A DNA stretch of 64,000 bases from Nitrobacter sp. Nb-311A. GTDB lineage: Bacteria > Pseudomonadota > Alphaproteobacteria > Rhizobiales > Xanthobacteraceae. How positions within the stretch are numbered: position 1 is the stretch's first letter; the number at the start of each line of letters is the position of its first letter. A program made the position numbers and the translations under genes. The notes beneath the pieces are model-generated. The model searched no databases. It was not told the origin of the DNA and saw nothing but the letters and a program-made list of their open reading frames with translations. The DNA lies in NCBI RefSeq assembly GCF_000152905.1, contig NZ_AAMY01000013.1, positions 1 to 64,000 of the forward strand, written 5' to 3'. Of this stretch, positions 42,914 to 52,054 are shown piece by piece.

Positions 42914-43366
42914 CTATTTGCGGTCCGGCGTCGGCCAGTGCGACGAGACGGCCATCACGGTCAGCGAACGCCATCCGCCGGAGGGAGTTTGGAACTCGAT
43001 GCTCTGTCCCGTAGACAGGCCGATAAGGGCCGCGCCGATGGGTGAGAGAATCGAGATCTTGCCGGCATCGACGTCGGCGTCTTCCGGATAAACAAGGACG
43101 ACCTTGCGCTTTTCGCCGCTGATGTCGTCGACGAACGTCACTTCGGACTGCATCGTCACGAGATTGATTTTGCGCCTCAGGCCGCTGATGTCGTCGATGA
43201 TGGAGCGATCGGCGGGAATGATTTCGGCGCGGTCGATTTCCCGGGCAAGAAATTCTGCCGTCGTGGGATATTTCTCCATCGCAGCTTCGGCAAGGTGCCG
43301 CAAGCGATCGATATCGTGTGCGCTGATGGCAATGGCGGGGAGGCGCGTCTGTGGATTGTCGAACAT
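42914..43366 (-). CDS. Rnk/GreA-like nucleoside diphosphate kinase regulator
   Basis: About 150 residues. The C-terminal half has the GreA/GreB C-terminal domain fold: SEVTFVDDISGEKRKVVLVYPEDADVDAGKISILSPIGAALIGL, with the ILSPIGAALIG motif shared by GreA, Rnk and related RNA-polymerase binding factors; the N-terminus (ISAHDIDRLRHLAEAAMEK) is the Rnk-like short coiled part. It probably binds the RNA polymerase secondary channel. The start at 43366 follows GGTGAAAAAC; an upstream TTG at 43438 is possible. A strong hairpin lies upstream in its leader. Confidence 0.85.
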   Translation of the reverse strand: MFDNPQTRLPAIAISAHDIDRLRHLAEAAMEKYPTTAEFLAREIDRAEIIPADRSIIDDISGLRRKINLVTMQSEVTFVDDISGEKRKVVLVYPEDADVDAGKISILSPIGAALIGLSTGQSIEFQTPSGGWRSLTVMAVSSHWPTPDRK

Positions 43367-43494
43367 GTTTTTCACCGCGAGTGGGTCGTTGCGGGCGATC
43401 GTCTGTTGATGGGGTCGATCACCGACGAGGCGAGACAATGATCAGCGGGGAATGCGGTCGAACTTGATATCCCGGGCGGACACGCGCCCACCCG

Positions 43495-43520
43495 GGTCAC
43501 CTTCCTGCGTGAAGGTGACC
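43495..43520. promoter_or_regulatory. Strong inverted repeat upstream of the Rnk-like gene
   Basis: Perfect 10-bp-arm palindrome GGTCACCTTC-CTGCGT-GAAGGTGACC in the 350-base gap between the GNAT and Rnk-like genes (43367-43718). It may be a terminator stem for the GNAT gene (no U-run) or an operator/leader structure for the Rnk-like gene. The rest of this gap holds no gene. Confidence 0.5.
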
Positions 43521-43718
43521 GGCGCGTAGCAACAAACGGTTATTGCAAACGTTCGACATGATAATGCCAAGGTAGGGCGATCCGAGCGGAAGTCAATGCT
43601 CCGGTCGGAGCGGGGCGTTGCATCCCTCCGTCGGAGGATGGCGTTTGTTGAATTTTGTCCTCGGCCCAGGCGTTTCGCGCGCCCGCTCTCGAAACGAGCA
43701 TCGCCGGTCCGGGTGCGT

Positions 43719-44318
43719 TCACGCTGCGCACGGCATCGGCCGCGCAATTTCCCGGGCGTGACATCGCCGCATTCTCGATACCCGAGCGCCGGTCGGCACG
43801 ATCCGGCCAGCGGCGGCTTCAAGCGCATTTTTTCGCAGTTCGACCGCCAACAGACGGTCACGGTCGAAAGGACCAGGCAGGAGAAGGTTGCCGGTTTTGA
43901 CCGTCGAGAAACCGAAGCGCGCGTAATATGGCGCATCGCCGAGCAGGATGACTGCGCCATGACCATGCGCCTGCGCGAGATCGAGCGCGCGTTTCGTCAA
44001 TGCGGCGCCGACGCCAAGGCTGCGATGGACCGCAGCAACCGCGAGGGGACCGAGCGCCAGTGCGGGGATGCCCCCGGCGCTGACGTGCCACAGCCGCACG
44101 GTTCCGATCAACTCGCCGTTGCTAACCGCCGCTAAAGCGAGGCCCTCGACCGGCTTCCGTCCGTCACGCAGGCGCTGGCAGGTCCGCGCATGGCGGTCCG
44201 CGCCGAAGCTTGCATCAAGCAATGCTTCGCGCGCGGCGACGTCGGAAGGGCGCTCGGCACGGATCGCGAAGGAAGAAACCTCGCACCGGGCGGCGTTTTT
44301 CTTGAGAACAGCATTCAT
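43719..44318 (-). CDS. GNAT-family N-acetyltransferase
   Basis: 199-residue acetyltransferase of the COG3153 type. Seen: RAERPSDVAAREALLDASFG at the start, LIGTVRLWHVSAGG, LGPLAVAAVHRSLGVGAALTKRALD (the acetyl-CoA binding motif A, R-x-x-G-x-G/A) and VILLGDAPYYARFGF. Related proteins acetylate small amines or protein N-termini; substrate unknown. Upstream of it the group IV decarboxylase gene ends at 44451 on the same strand, 132 bases away, so co-transcription is possible. Confidence 0.88.
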   Translation of the reverse strand: MNAVLKKNAARCEVSSFAIRAERPSDVAAREALLDASFGADRHARTCQRLRDGRKPVEGLALAAVSNGELIGTVRLWHVSAGGIPALALGPLAVAAVHRSLGVGAALTKRALDLAQAHGHGAVILLGDAPYYARFGFSTVKTGNLLLPGPFDRDRLLAVELRKNALEAAAGRIVPTGARVSRMRRCHAREIARPMPCAA

Positions 44319-44450
44319 GGCGCGTCACCCCCTCCGACGGGCTCGAACAGCCGCGGAGTGTTGTCAGCAAGAGTTGTGACAGGGAGGAAGCCGGCGAACC
44401 GGATTCTGGCTCTCTTTGAGCTCTCCGCGACCGGGACGGAGAGCTGACGC

Positions 44451-45593
44451 TCAGATGTGATAAGTCTTCAGCGGCGGAAAGCCGTTGAAGGCCACTGACG
44501 AATAGGTCGAGGTATAAGCGCCGGTGCCTTCGATCAGCAGCTTGTCGCCGATCTCAAGCGTCACCGGTAGTGGATACGGCTGCTTCTCGTAGAGCACATC
44601 GGCCGAATCGCAGGTCGGACCTGCCAGCACGCATGGCGTCATCTCGGCGCCGTCGTGCGGCGTCCTGATTGCGTAGCGGATCGATTCGTCCATGGTCTCC
44701 GCGAGGCCGCCGAACTTGCCGATGTCGAGATAGACCCATCGGTTCTCGTCGTCGTCGCTCTTCTTTGAGATCAGAACGACCTCCGTCTCGATCACGCCGG
44801 CGTTGCCGACCATGCCTCGGCCCGGCTCGATGATGGTCTCCGGGATCTGGTTGCCGAAGTGCTTGCGCAACGCGCGGAAGATCGACCGGCCATACTGCAC
44901 GACCGGCGGAACGTCCTTCAGGTACCTCGTCGGGAAGCCTCCGCCCATGTTGACCATGGTCAGGTTGATTCCGCGTTCGCCGCAGTCGCGAAACACTTGC
45001 GAGACCATCGCGAGAGCGCGATCCCAGGCTTTCAGCTTGCGCTGCTGCGAACCGACATGGAACGAAATGCCGACCGGCTCAAGGCCCAGACGCTTGGCGA
45101 CATCGAGCACCTCGACCGCCATCTCCGGCTCGCAGCCGAACTTGCGCGACAGCGGCCACTCGGCGCCCGCGCAATCGTAGAGGATGCGGCAGAACACCTT
45201 CGCCCCTGGAGCGGCGCGGGCGATCTTCTCGACCTCCGCATTGCAATCCACGGCGAACAGGCGAATGCCGAGTGCGTAGGCGCGCGCGATATCGCGCTCC
45301 TTCTTGATGGTGTTGCCGAAGGAAATGCGGTCCGGCGTCGCGCCGGCAGCAAGCGCCATTTCGATCTCGGCGACGGTTGCCGTGTCGAAGCACGAACCGA
45401 GCGAGGCAAGCAGGCTCAACACCTCGGGGGCAGGGTTCGCCTTCACGGCGTAGAACACGCGCGAGTCCGGCAATGCCTTCGCGAAGGTCTGATAGTTGTC
45501 GCGCACGATGTCGAGATCGACCACGAGGCAGGGCTCGGTATCGTTGCCTTTGCTGCGACGGTCGCGCAGGAATTCCCGAATGCGTTCGGTCAT
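44451..45593 (-). CDS. odc: Ornithine/lysine decarboxylase, group IV PLP fold
   Basis: About 380-residue pyridoxal-phosphate enzyme with the alanine-racemase-like fold that makes putrescine from ornithine. The PLP Lys is in FYAVKANPAPEVL (about residue 52), phosphate loop in MVNMGGGFP, substrate/PLP site in IEPGRGMVGNAG, and the active-site Cys of the other subunit in AGPTCDSADVLYE. Start 45593 (MTERIREFL) follows GGAGGGTGCT; an in-frame ATG four codons upstream is rejected because of that ribosome site. Putrescine feeds homospermidine synthase at 41.0-42.5 kb. Confidence 0.93.
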   Translation of the reverse strand: MTERIREFLRDRRSKGNDTEPCLVVDLDIVRDNYQTFAKALPDSRVFYAVKANPAPEVLSLLASLGSCFDTATVAEIEMALAAGATPDRISFGNTIKKERDIARAYALGIRLFAVDCNAEVEKIARAAPGAKVFCRILYDCAGAEWPLSRKFGCEPEMAVEVLDVAKRLGLEPVGISFHVGSQQRKLKAWDRALAMVSQVFRDCGERGINLTMVNMGGGFPTRYLKDVPPVVQYGRSIFRALRKHFGNQIPETIIEPGRGMVGNAGVIETEVVLISKKSDDDENRWVYLDIGKFGGLAETMDESIRYAIRTPHDGAEMTPCVLAGPTCDSADVLYEKQPYPLPVTLEIGDKLLIEGTGAYTSTYSSVAFNGFPPLKTYHI

Positions 45594-46258
45594 AGCACCC
45601 TCCAAACGGTCCAGCGACGGACTCGTTCAAAATGACGTCGGCCTGAACGTTCCGGAGTCGTCGCATGATGGAGACGCGACAACGCCTTGAGCTCAGATCA
45701 ACTGTGCTGCCGTGGATTGGTTGGGATGATCCCGCCCGCACACCTGGCAATGAAGGACAAGCCTTTTCAGTAGCCCGCGCCGGCGGTGGAAGGCCGGTAG
45801 AGACCAAAAAAGCCCGATCCGTCGTTGCTTTAAGTCGCGTCCCCCGTTGAGAGCGGGGTGCGCCGGTTCGCCTCCGGCTGCCAGTCACGGTTGCAAGGAA
45901 TGAAGCGCCTTCAACGGCATCCCTGGAGAGAGATGCTGGTCTCTCAGTCTCAATCGATTCAAGTCTCGATCGATCTGAGTGACCCTCGGCTACTTCACCC
46001 TTGGCGGCTGTCCGGCCTCTTGTCCGGATACCCACCGACTGACACACGACCACAGGCACGTGCGAAATTGGGCAGTAGCGGAGATAAGTCTTTTGCTCGG
46101 GCTTCGCAATAGTTTTCTTGGAGCGAAGCGTGGTTTCCCCACGTCGTCGATAGGACGCGATCGTGCGCCGATGATCGATAGAGTTAAGAGTTGTTTAATG
46201 AAGCGGCGGATGAGACGTAGGAAGGATGCAGGTTAGCCCTGCGCCGCAGCGGTTTTTC
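45594..46258 (-). ncRNA. Long structured leader/intergenic region of the decarboxylase gene
   Basis: A 665-base gene-free region upstream of the ornithine decarboxylase. Short hairpins are visible, for example CCCCG-TTGAGAG-CGGGG at 45842-45858, and CGGTTCGCCTCCGGCTGCC nearby. In alphaproteobacteria decarboxylase genes of this type are preceded by a conserved leader RNA called the speF motif; I consider this a candidate location on the minus strand (about 45600-45900), without being able to fit the full consensus by eye. The rest (about 45950-46258) shows nothing recognisable. Confidence 0.3.
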
Positions 46259-46519
46259 TCAGGCTCGCCGCACGAAGGGTTCGACGCGTCGGGCAGCGCG
46301 GATGAAATTGATCATGACGAAGACACCGATCACGAACAGCACCGCTTGCAGGATGTGGCCCTCCGTCGGGCTGAGACCGAACAGGATCGCGAGCGCCCAG
46401 CCGCCGGCGAACGCTGCGCCGAATACTTCCGCGCCGATCAGGATCGCAGCCGAAATGACGGTGATGACGCTGGGCCAGGCGATCTGGCGTGAAGCGGAGG
46501 AAGCAGGTTGAGAACTCAT
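46259..46519 (-). CDS. Small membrane protein of unknown function
   Basis: About 86 residues (MSSQPASSASRQIAWPSVIT) with two hydrophobic segments: VISAAILIGAEVFGAAFAGGWALAIL (about 20-45) and ILQAVLFVIGVFVMINF (about 55-71), ending RAARRVEPFVRRA. Membrane protein in two passes, unknown function, of a type seen in Rhizobiales. The start at 46519 is uncertain; 46534 and 46573 are alternatives. Divergent from the M3 peptidase gene. Confidence 0.7.
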   Translation of the reverse strand: MSSQPASSASRQIAWPSVITVISAAILIGAEVFGAAFAGGWALAILFGLSPTEGHILQAVLFVIGVFVMINFIRAARRVEPFVRRA

Positions 46520-46669
46520 GTTTAGGAATCCCATTGCGGACGGCAATCTCTCTGAAAATGTCCGCGGCGGCAAGCGCCAAGGGCCACAAAATGCCCTGTC
46601 GCGTGTTATAGTTCCGATGCCTCCGGATCGCGGCAGACATGTGCAGCAACGGGCGAAAGCAGAATCCCT

Positions 46670-48775
46670 ATGTCAGACACGCCTCAATCGTCGCCTATCG
46701 TTTCCGTCTCCGACCCGGACAATCCGCTGCTGAAGGCGTGGCAGACGCCTTTCCAGACGCCGCCGTTCGGCGGGATCGCGCCTGAACACTTCCTGCCCGC
46801 TTTTGAGAAGGCGTTCGCCGATCACGCCGCCGAGGTTGCCGCCATCACCCACGATCCGTCGGCGCCGGACTTCGCCAACACCATCGTCGCGCTGGAACGC
46901 TCCGGCAGGCTGCTCGCGAAGGTCTCCGCCGTGTTTTACAATCTGGTGTCGGCGCATTCCAATCCGGCGCTGCTCGAGATCGACAAGGATGTCTCCTCGC
47001 GCATGGCGCGGCATTGGAACCCGATCCTGATGAATGCGGTGCTGTTCGGCCGCGTCGCGCAACTCCACGAGAATCGCGCGGCGCTCGGACTGACCGCGGA
47101 ACAGGTGCGGCTGCTGGAACGCACCTACACCCGCTTCCACCGGGCCGGCGCCGGTCTCGACGAGACCGCGAAGGAGCGGATGGCCGCGATCAACGAACGG
47201 CTGGCTCATCTCGGCACCACCTTCGGACATCATCTCCTCGGCGACGAGCAAGAGTGGTTCCTCGAACTCGGCGAGGACGACCGGGACGGCCTGCCCGACA
47301 GCTTCGTTGCGGCGGCGCGTGCCGCGGCGGAGGAACGCGCGCTGCCCGGCAAGGCCATCGTGACCACTTCGCGCTCGTCGGTGGAGACGTTTCTCAACAG
47401 CTCGCGCCGGCGCGATCTGCGTGAGAAAATCTACAAGGCATTCGTCGCCCGCGGCGACAACGGTAACGCCAACGACAACAACGCACTCATCGTGGAGATC
47501 CTCGCGCTTCGCGAGGAGGCCGCAAGACTCCTGGGCTACCCCAGCCTCGCTGCCTATCGGCTTGAGGATTCGATGGCCAAGACGCCGGAAGCCGCCCGCG
47601 GCCTGCTGGAGCGGGTCTGGAAACCGGCTCGTGAGCGGGTGCTTGCCGATCGCGACGCCTTGCAGGCCCTGATCGCGGAGGAGGGCGGCAACTTCTCCCT
47701 CGCGCCGTGGGACTGGCGCTACTACGCTGAAAAACTACGCCAGATCCGCGCCGATTTCGACGATGCCGCGATCAAACCGTATCTGACGCTGGATGGCATG
47801 ATCGCCGCGGCCTTCGACTGCGCGCATCGGCTGTTCGGGCTCACTTTCTCCGAGCGCAAGGACATTCCGGTCTGGCATCCGGACGTCCGGGTCTGGGAAG
47901 TGATGAACGCGTCCGGCAAGCATCAGGCGTTATTCTACGGCGACTACTTCGCGCGAGCTTCGAAACGGTCCGGGGCCTGGATGACGTCGCTGCGCGATCA
48001 GCAGACGCTCGACGGCGATGTCGCGCCGCTGGTCGTGAACGTCTGCAATTTCGCCAAGGGCGCGAACGGCCAGCCTGCGCTGCTGTCGCCGGACGATGCG
48101 CGCACACTGTTCCATGAGTTCGGACACGGCCTGCACGGCATGCTGTCGAACGTCACCTATCCCTCGCTGTCGGGCACCAACGTGTTTACCGATTTCGTCG
48201 AGCTGCCATCGCAGCTCTATGAGCATTGGCAGGAACAGCCGCTCGTGCTGCGGCGGTTCGCCAAGCACTACCGGACCGGCGAGCCGCTACCGGACCATTT
48301 GCTTGAGCGCTTCCTTGCGGCGCGGCAGTTCAACCAGGGTTTTGCCACCGTCGAATTCGTCGCTTCGGCGTTGATGGATCTGGAGTTCCACAGCCAGCCG
48401 GCCTCGACGATTCGCGATGTGGGAGCATTCGAGCGCGCCGGGCTGAACAAAATCGGAATGCCGGCGGAAATCGCGATGCGCCACCGGCCGACCCAGTTCG
48501 GCCACATCTTCTCCGGCGATCACTATGCGGCCGGCTATTACAGCTATATGTGGTCGGAAGTGATGGATGCCGATGCATTCGGAGCCTTCGAGGAGGCCGG
48601 CGACATTTTCGATCAGGAAACGGCCAAGCGGCTGCATGACGATATTTATTCGTCGGGTGGCTCGCGCGATCCGGAAGAAGCCTACATCGCCTTCCGCGGT
48701 CGCAAGCCGGAGCCGGAGGCGCTGTTGCGGCGGCGCGGATTGCTGGAAGCGCCGCAGGCGGCGCAGAGGAGTTGA
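46670..48775 (+). CDS. M3-family oligopeptidase (Dcp/PrlC type)
   Basis: 701-residue zinc metallopeptidase that degrades short peptides in the cytoplasm. The zinc motif HEFGHGLHGML (about residue 481) and the third ligand Glu region downstream (FVELPSQLYEHW) are intact; other M3A marks are ALFYGDYFARASKRSGAWM and HYAAGYYSYMWSEVMDADAF. The length fits peptidyl-dipeptidase Dcp and oligopeptidase A, about 680-700. The start at 46670 has no strong ribosome site but gives the usual N-terminus. Confidence 0.94.
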   Translation: MSDTPQSSPIVSVSDPDNPLLKAWQTPFQTPPFGGIAPEHFLPAFEKAFADHAAEVAAITHDPSAPDFANTIVALERSGRLLAKVSAVFYNLVSAHSNPALLEIDKDVSSRMARHWNPILMNAVLFGRVAQLHENRAALGLTAEQVRLLERTYTRFHRAGAGLDETAKERMAAINERLAHLGTTFGHHLLGDEQEWFLELGEDDRDGLPDSFVAAARAAAEERALPGKAIVTTSRSSVETFLNSSRRRDLREKIYKAFVARGDNGNANDNNALIVEILALREEAARLLGYPSLAAYRLEDSMAKTPEAARGLLERVWKPARERVLADRDALQALIAEEGGNFSLAPWDWRYYAEKLRQIRADFDDAAIKPYLTLDGMIAAAFDCAHRLFGLTFSERKDIPVWHPDVRVWEVMNASGKHQALFYGDYFARASKRSGAWMTSLRDQQTLDGDVAPLVVNVCNFAKGANGQPALLSPDDARTLFHEFGHGLHGMLSNVTYPSLSGTNVFTDFVELPSQLYEHWQEQPLVLRRFAKHYRTGEPLPDHLLERFLAARQFNQGFATVEFVASALMDLEFHSQPASTIRDVGAFERAGLNKIGMPAEIAMRHRPTQFGHIFSGDHYAAGYYSYMWSEVMDADAFGAFEEAGDIFDQETAKRLHDDIYSSGGSRDPEEAYIAFRGRKPEPEALLRRRGLLEAPQAAQRS

Positions 48776-48796
48776 CCGGCTCCATATCCGCGCCTG

Positions 48797-49195
48797 TCAG
48801 GAAGGCAGCCAGTGCCGGATTGCTGGCAGGAAGAAAATCGCCGTGTTGATGGCGAAGCCGATGCCCCAGAGGATAGACCGCAGCGTCGGACGGTCGCCGA
48901 TATAGGTCACGACGTAGGCGGCGCGGACGATCAGGAACAGGATCGCCAGCTCGTCGATCAGACGCTGGGGCGCATCGCGAAACTCCGCAAGCAGAACGGC
49001 GGCGGCAAAAAACGGAAAAGCTTCGATGCCGTTCAGGTGCGCTCCGAGCGCGCGCGCACGCAGCGGATGGTCGTAGAATCCGGGATCGCGCGGCCGGGCG
49101 TTGTCGAAGCGGGGAGACCCCAGCGCCTTGAACGGGACGATCGTCAGCAGATACAGAATGACCGCCCCGAAGACACACCATTCCGCGACCGTCAT
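48797..49195 (-). CDS. MAPEG-family membrane protein
   Basis: 132 residues with four hydrophobic segments and the MAPEG signature RALGAHLNGIEAFPFFAAAVLLAE (about 48-71), plus RAAYVVTYIGDRPTLRSILW. MAPEG proteins include glutathione-linked and eicosanoid enzymes; in bacteria the function is mostly unknown. It ends 21 bases from the convergent peptidase gene and is divergent from ferrochelatase. Confidence 0.9.
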   Translation of the reverse strand: MTVAEWCVFGAVILYLLTIVPFKALGSPRFDNARPRDPGFYDHPLRARALGAHLNGIEAFPFFAAAVLLAEFRDAPQRLIDELAILFLIVRAAYVVTYIGDRPTLRSILWGIGFAINTAIFFLPAIRHWLPS

Positions 49196-49282
49196 GCCAA
49201 ATCCCTTCGCGGTCGGTATTGCGGCGGCATCGGCAGATGCGCGGGCTTGACAAGAACGGGCCGGCGCGCGAATCCAGGTGGC

Positions 49283-50320
49283 ATGACGGTCGTTATTCCT
49301 ATCGGCAAGGCCGGGACCGCCGCCGGTGCTCCGCGCGAGCGCGTTGGTGTTTTGCTCGTCAATCTAGGCACCCCTGATACCGCCGATGCCCGCGGTGTGC
49401 GGGCGTATCTGAAGGAATTTCTGTCGGATCCACGCGTCATCGAGAAGCAGGGCCTGGGTTGGAAGCTGGTGCTGAACGGCATCATCCTGAATACTCGCCC
49501 GCGCCGCAAGGCGCTCGACTACCTCAAGATCTGGAACACCGAGCGCAACGAGTCGCCAATCAAGACCATTACGCGCGCGCAGTCCGACAAGCTCGCAGCC
49601 ACAGTCGCCGACCACGAGCATATCGTCGTCGACTGGGCAATGCGTTATGGCAATCCGTCGATGCGCTCGCGCATCGCGGCGCTGGCGGCCCAGGGCTGCG
49701 ACAGGCTCCTGGTGGTGCCGCTCTATCCGCAATATTCAGCGACGACATCCGCCACCGTATGTGACGAGGCATTCCGCATTCTCAGCGAGATGCGCGCCCA
49801 GCCGACGCTGCGAGTGACGCCGCCATATTATGACGATCCCGCCTATATCGAGGCGCTGGCAGTTTCAATCGAGACGCATCTCGCCTCGCTCTCCTTCACG
49901 CCTGAAGTGATCATGGCGTCTTTCCACGGCATGCCGCAGGCCTATATCGAAAAGGGCGATCCCTATCAGGCGCAATGCGTCGCCACTACTCAAGCCCTGC
50001 GCAAGCGGATGGGGCTTGATGCGTCGAAATTGATGCTGACGTTTCAGTCGCGCTTCGGTTTCGATGAGTGGCTGCAGCCCTACACCGATAAGACCGTCGA
50101 AAAACTGGCAAAGGAGGGCGTGAAGCGGCTGGCCATCGTCACGCCGGGCTTTTCGGCCGATTGTCTGGAGACGCTGGAGGAAATCGCGCAGGAGAATGCG
50201 GAGATCTTTCGCCACAACGGCGGCCAGGAGTTCAGCGCGATTCCCTGCCTGAACGACAGCGATCCGGGTATGGAAGTGATCCGGACGCTGGTGCTGCGCG
50301 AGCTTAAGGGCTGGATATAG
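49283..50320 (+). CDS. hemH: Ferrochelatase
   Basis: 345-residue enzyme that inserts iron into protoporphyrin IX in the last haem step. Marks: VGVLLVNLGTPDTADARGVRAYL at the start, the catalytic His in MASFHGMPQAYIEKGDPY (about 213), FQSRFGFDEWLQPYT and VTPGFSADCLETLEEI with the conserved Glu. Start 49283 (MTVVIPIG) is chosen from the family N-terminus; a longer frame upstream is antisense to the MAPEG gene. A dispersed repeat follows directly. Confidence 0.95.
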   Translation: MTVVIPIGKAGTAAGAPRERVGVLLVNLGTPDTADARGVRAYLKEFLSDPRVIEKQGLGWKLVLNGIILNTRPRRKALDYLKIWNTERNESPIKTITRAQSDKLAATVADHEHIVVDWAMRYGNPSMRSRIAALAAQGCDRLLVVPLYPQYSATTSATVCDEAFRILSEMRAQPTLRVTPPYYDDPAYIEALAVSIETHLASLSFTPEVIMASFHGMPQAYIEKGDPYQAQCVATTQALRKRMGLDASKLMLTFQSRFGFDEWLQPYTDKTVEKLAKEGVKRLAIVTPGFSADCLETLEEIAQENAEIFRHNGGQEFSAIPCLNDSDPGMEVIRTLVLRELKGWI

Positions 50321-50385
50321 AGCGTTTCCGAGCGAAGTGGAATCTGGTTCGCGCAAGGAAAACGCGTCGAATTGAAAAGATATTC
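50321..50385 (+). repeat. Dispersed palindromic repeat, copy 3 (short)
   Basis: Begins AGCGTTTCCGAGCGAAGTGG directly after the hemH stop and includes GGTTCGCGCAAGGAAAACGCG, the same core as in the copies at 28176 and 53085. Only the first half of the longer copies is present. Confidence 0.7.
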
Positions 50386-50522
50386 TAGGTGTCTCGCTTC
50401 CGGTCGATCGAACCTTACCTCTTCCGGTGGCGACTAACCGGCGGTTCACAATCTTGTATTATACGGAAGGCGGCGAACGCATCGCGTTCCTGAAGGGGAC
50501 GGTGCCTCGCAGGGAGAGTTTT

Positions 50523-51521
50523 ATGACCGGGTTCGATATTTTTGCGATTGCTTTTGTGGGACTCGTGATCCTGACGCTGCTAGCCGGCGTCAAGACCGTG
50601 CCGCAAGGCCACGACTGGACCATCGAGCGGTTCGGCAAGTACACACGGACGCTCGACCCCGGCCTCAATCTCATCATTCCCTATATCGACCGCGTTGGCC
50701 GCAAGGTCAACATGATGGAGCAGGTGATCGAAATTCCGCAGCAGGAGGTCATCACCAAGGACAACGCGACGGTCACGGTGGACGGCGTCGCCTTCTATCA
50801 GGTGTTTGATGCGGCCAAGGCGAGCTACGAGGTGGCGAATCTCAACCAGTCCATCGTGACGCTGACAATGACCAATATCCGCTCGGTCATGGGCGCGATG
50901 GATCTCGACCAGGTGCTGTCGCATCGTGACGAGATCAACGAGCGGCTGCTTCGTGTTGTGGATGCCGCGGTGACTCCGTGGGGTCTGAAGGTCAACCGCA
51001 TCGAGATCAAGGACATCGTACCGCCTGCCGACCTCGTGCAGGCGATGGGCCGGCAGATGAAGGCCGAGCGCGACAAACGCGCCGACATCCTTCAGGCCGA
51101 AGGCCAGCGACAGTCGGCGATTCTCAAGGCCGAGGGTCAGAAACAGTCGCAGATTCTCGAAGCCGAAGGCCGAAAGGAGGCCGCCTTCCGTGATGCCGAG
51201 GCCCGCGAACGGTCCGCGGAGGCCGAGGCCAAGGCGACGCGCATGGTGAGCGAGGCGATCGCGAAAGGCGATGTGGCGTCACTCAACTACTTCATCGCTG
51301 ATAAATACATCAAGGCGTTCGGTCAGCTTGCGAACTCGCCAAACCAGAAGGTCGTGCTGCTGCCGATGGAAGCCACCAGCATGCTGGCGTCGCTGGCCGG
51401 CATTGGCGAGATCGCCAAGGCCACCTTCGGCGACAATGCGGCGCCTGCTGCAGCCGCGCGACGGGGAGCAGTGCCGAATGTCGGCACTCCTGTGCCGCCG
51501 CCGATGCCGCCGCAAGGATAG
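50523..51521 (+). CDS. qmcA: SPFH-domain (stomatin/QmcA-like) membrane protein
   Basis: 332-residue band-7 protein anchored by an N-terminal membrane segment ([18 protein letters not shown], about 5-22). SPFH domain: [31 protein letters not shown] and the [26 protein letters not shown] core; then a heptad-rich coiled coil ([20 protein letters not shown] and on, about 175-235) with repeated AEG-x-Q/R-x units. Start 50523 follows GGGAGAG. NfeD follows 24 bases later, the usual partner. The pair is involved in membrane protein quality control or microdomain formation. Confidence 0.92.
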   Translation: MTGFDIFAIAFVGLVILTLLAGVKTVPQGHDWTIERFGKYTRTLDPGLNLIIPYIDRVGRKVNMMEQVIEIPQQEVITKDNATVTVDGVAFYQVFDAAKASYEVANLNQSIVTLTMTNIRSVMGAMDLDQVLSHRDEINERLLRVVDAAVTPWGLKVNRIEIKDIVPPADLVQAMGRQMKAERDKRADILQAEGQRQSAILKAEGQKQSQILEAEGRKEAAFRDAEARERSAEAEAKATRMVSEAIAKGDVASLNYFIADKYIKAFGQLANSPNQKVVLLPMEATSMLASLAGIGEIAKATFGDNAAPAAAARRGAVPNVGTPVPPPMPPQG

Positions 51522-51544
51522 ATCGTCGGGCGAGGGAGGGTTTT

Positions 51545-51991
51545 ATGGCGGACCTGTTCGCGTCGCTCGGAAACTGGAACTGGCTGATCCTTGGCCTCGT
51601 TCTGGTGGGTCTTGAACTGCTGACGCCGGGTGTGTTCCTGTTCTGGCTCGGACTGGCCGCGTTCCTGGTCGGCGGGCTGTCGTTCGTGGTGGATTCAACG
51701 TGGCAAACGCAGCTCCTGATGTTTGCCGTGTTCGCCGCTGCCGCTGTGCCGTTCTGGCGTCGGATGGCGCGCTCGAAGGCGAGCGCCGGCGACAGTCCGT
51801 TTCTTAACAAGCGCGCTCACGCGCTGGTCGGGCGCGTGTTCACGCTAGAGAAGCCGATCGTGGATGGAGCGGGCACGGTGCGGATCGACGATACGATCTG
51901 GCGGATCGAAGGACCGGATGCGCCGGCCGGCAGCCGGGTGAAAATTGTGAAGGCGGACGGCGCGAGCCTGACCGTGGCTGCGGCGCCGTAG
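51545..51991 (+). CDS. NfeD-family membrane protein
   Basis: 148-residue short-type NfeD. Two or three hydrophobic segments in the first half (WLILGLVLVGLELLTPGVFLFWLG, about 13-36; FLVGGLSFVV; LLMFAVFAAAAVPFW), then an OB-fold C-terminus (GRVFTLEKPIVDGAGTVRIDDTIWRIEGPDAPAGSRVKIV, about 90-135). It is in an operon with the SPFH protein, and NfeD/SPFH pairs act together at the membrane. Confidence 0.9.
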   Translation: MADLFASLGNWNWLILGLVLVGLELLTPGVFLFWLGLAAFLVGGLSFVVDSTWQTQLLMFAVFAAAAVPFWRRMARSKASAGDSPFLNKRAHALVGRVFTLEKPIVDGAGTVRIDDTIWRIEGPDAPAGSRVKIVKADGASLTVAAAP

Positions 51992-52054
51992 CGCGCATCG
52001 GATCTCGCGGGATGCTCGACGCGACCCGCGAGGGTCTCTCCTTCGTTTGAACGA

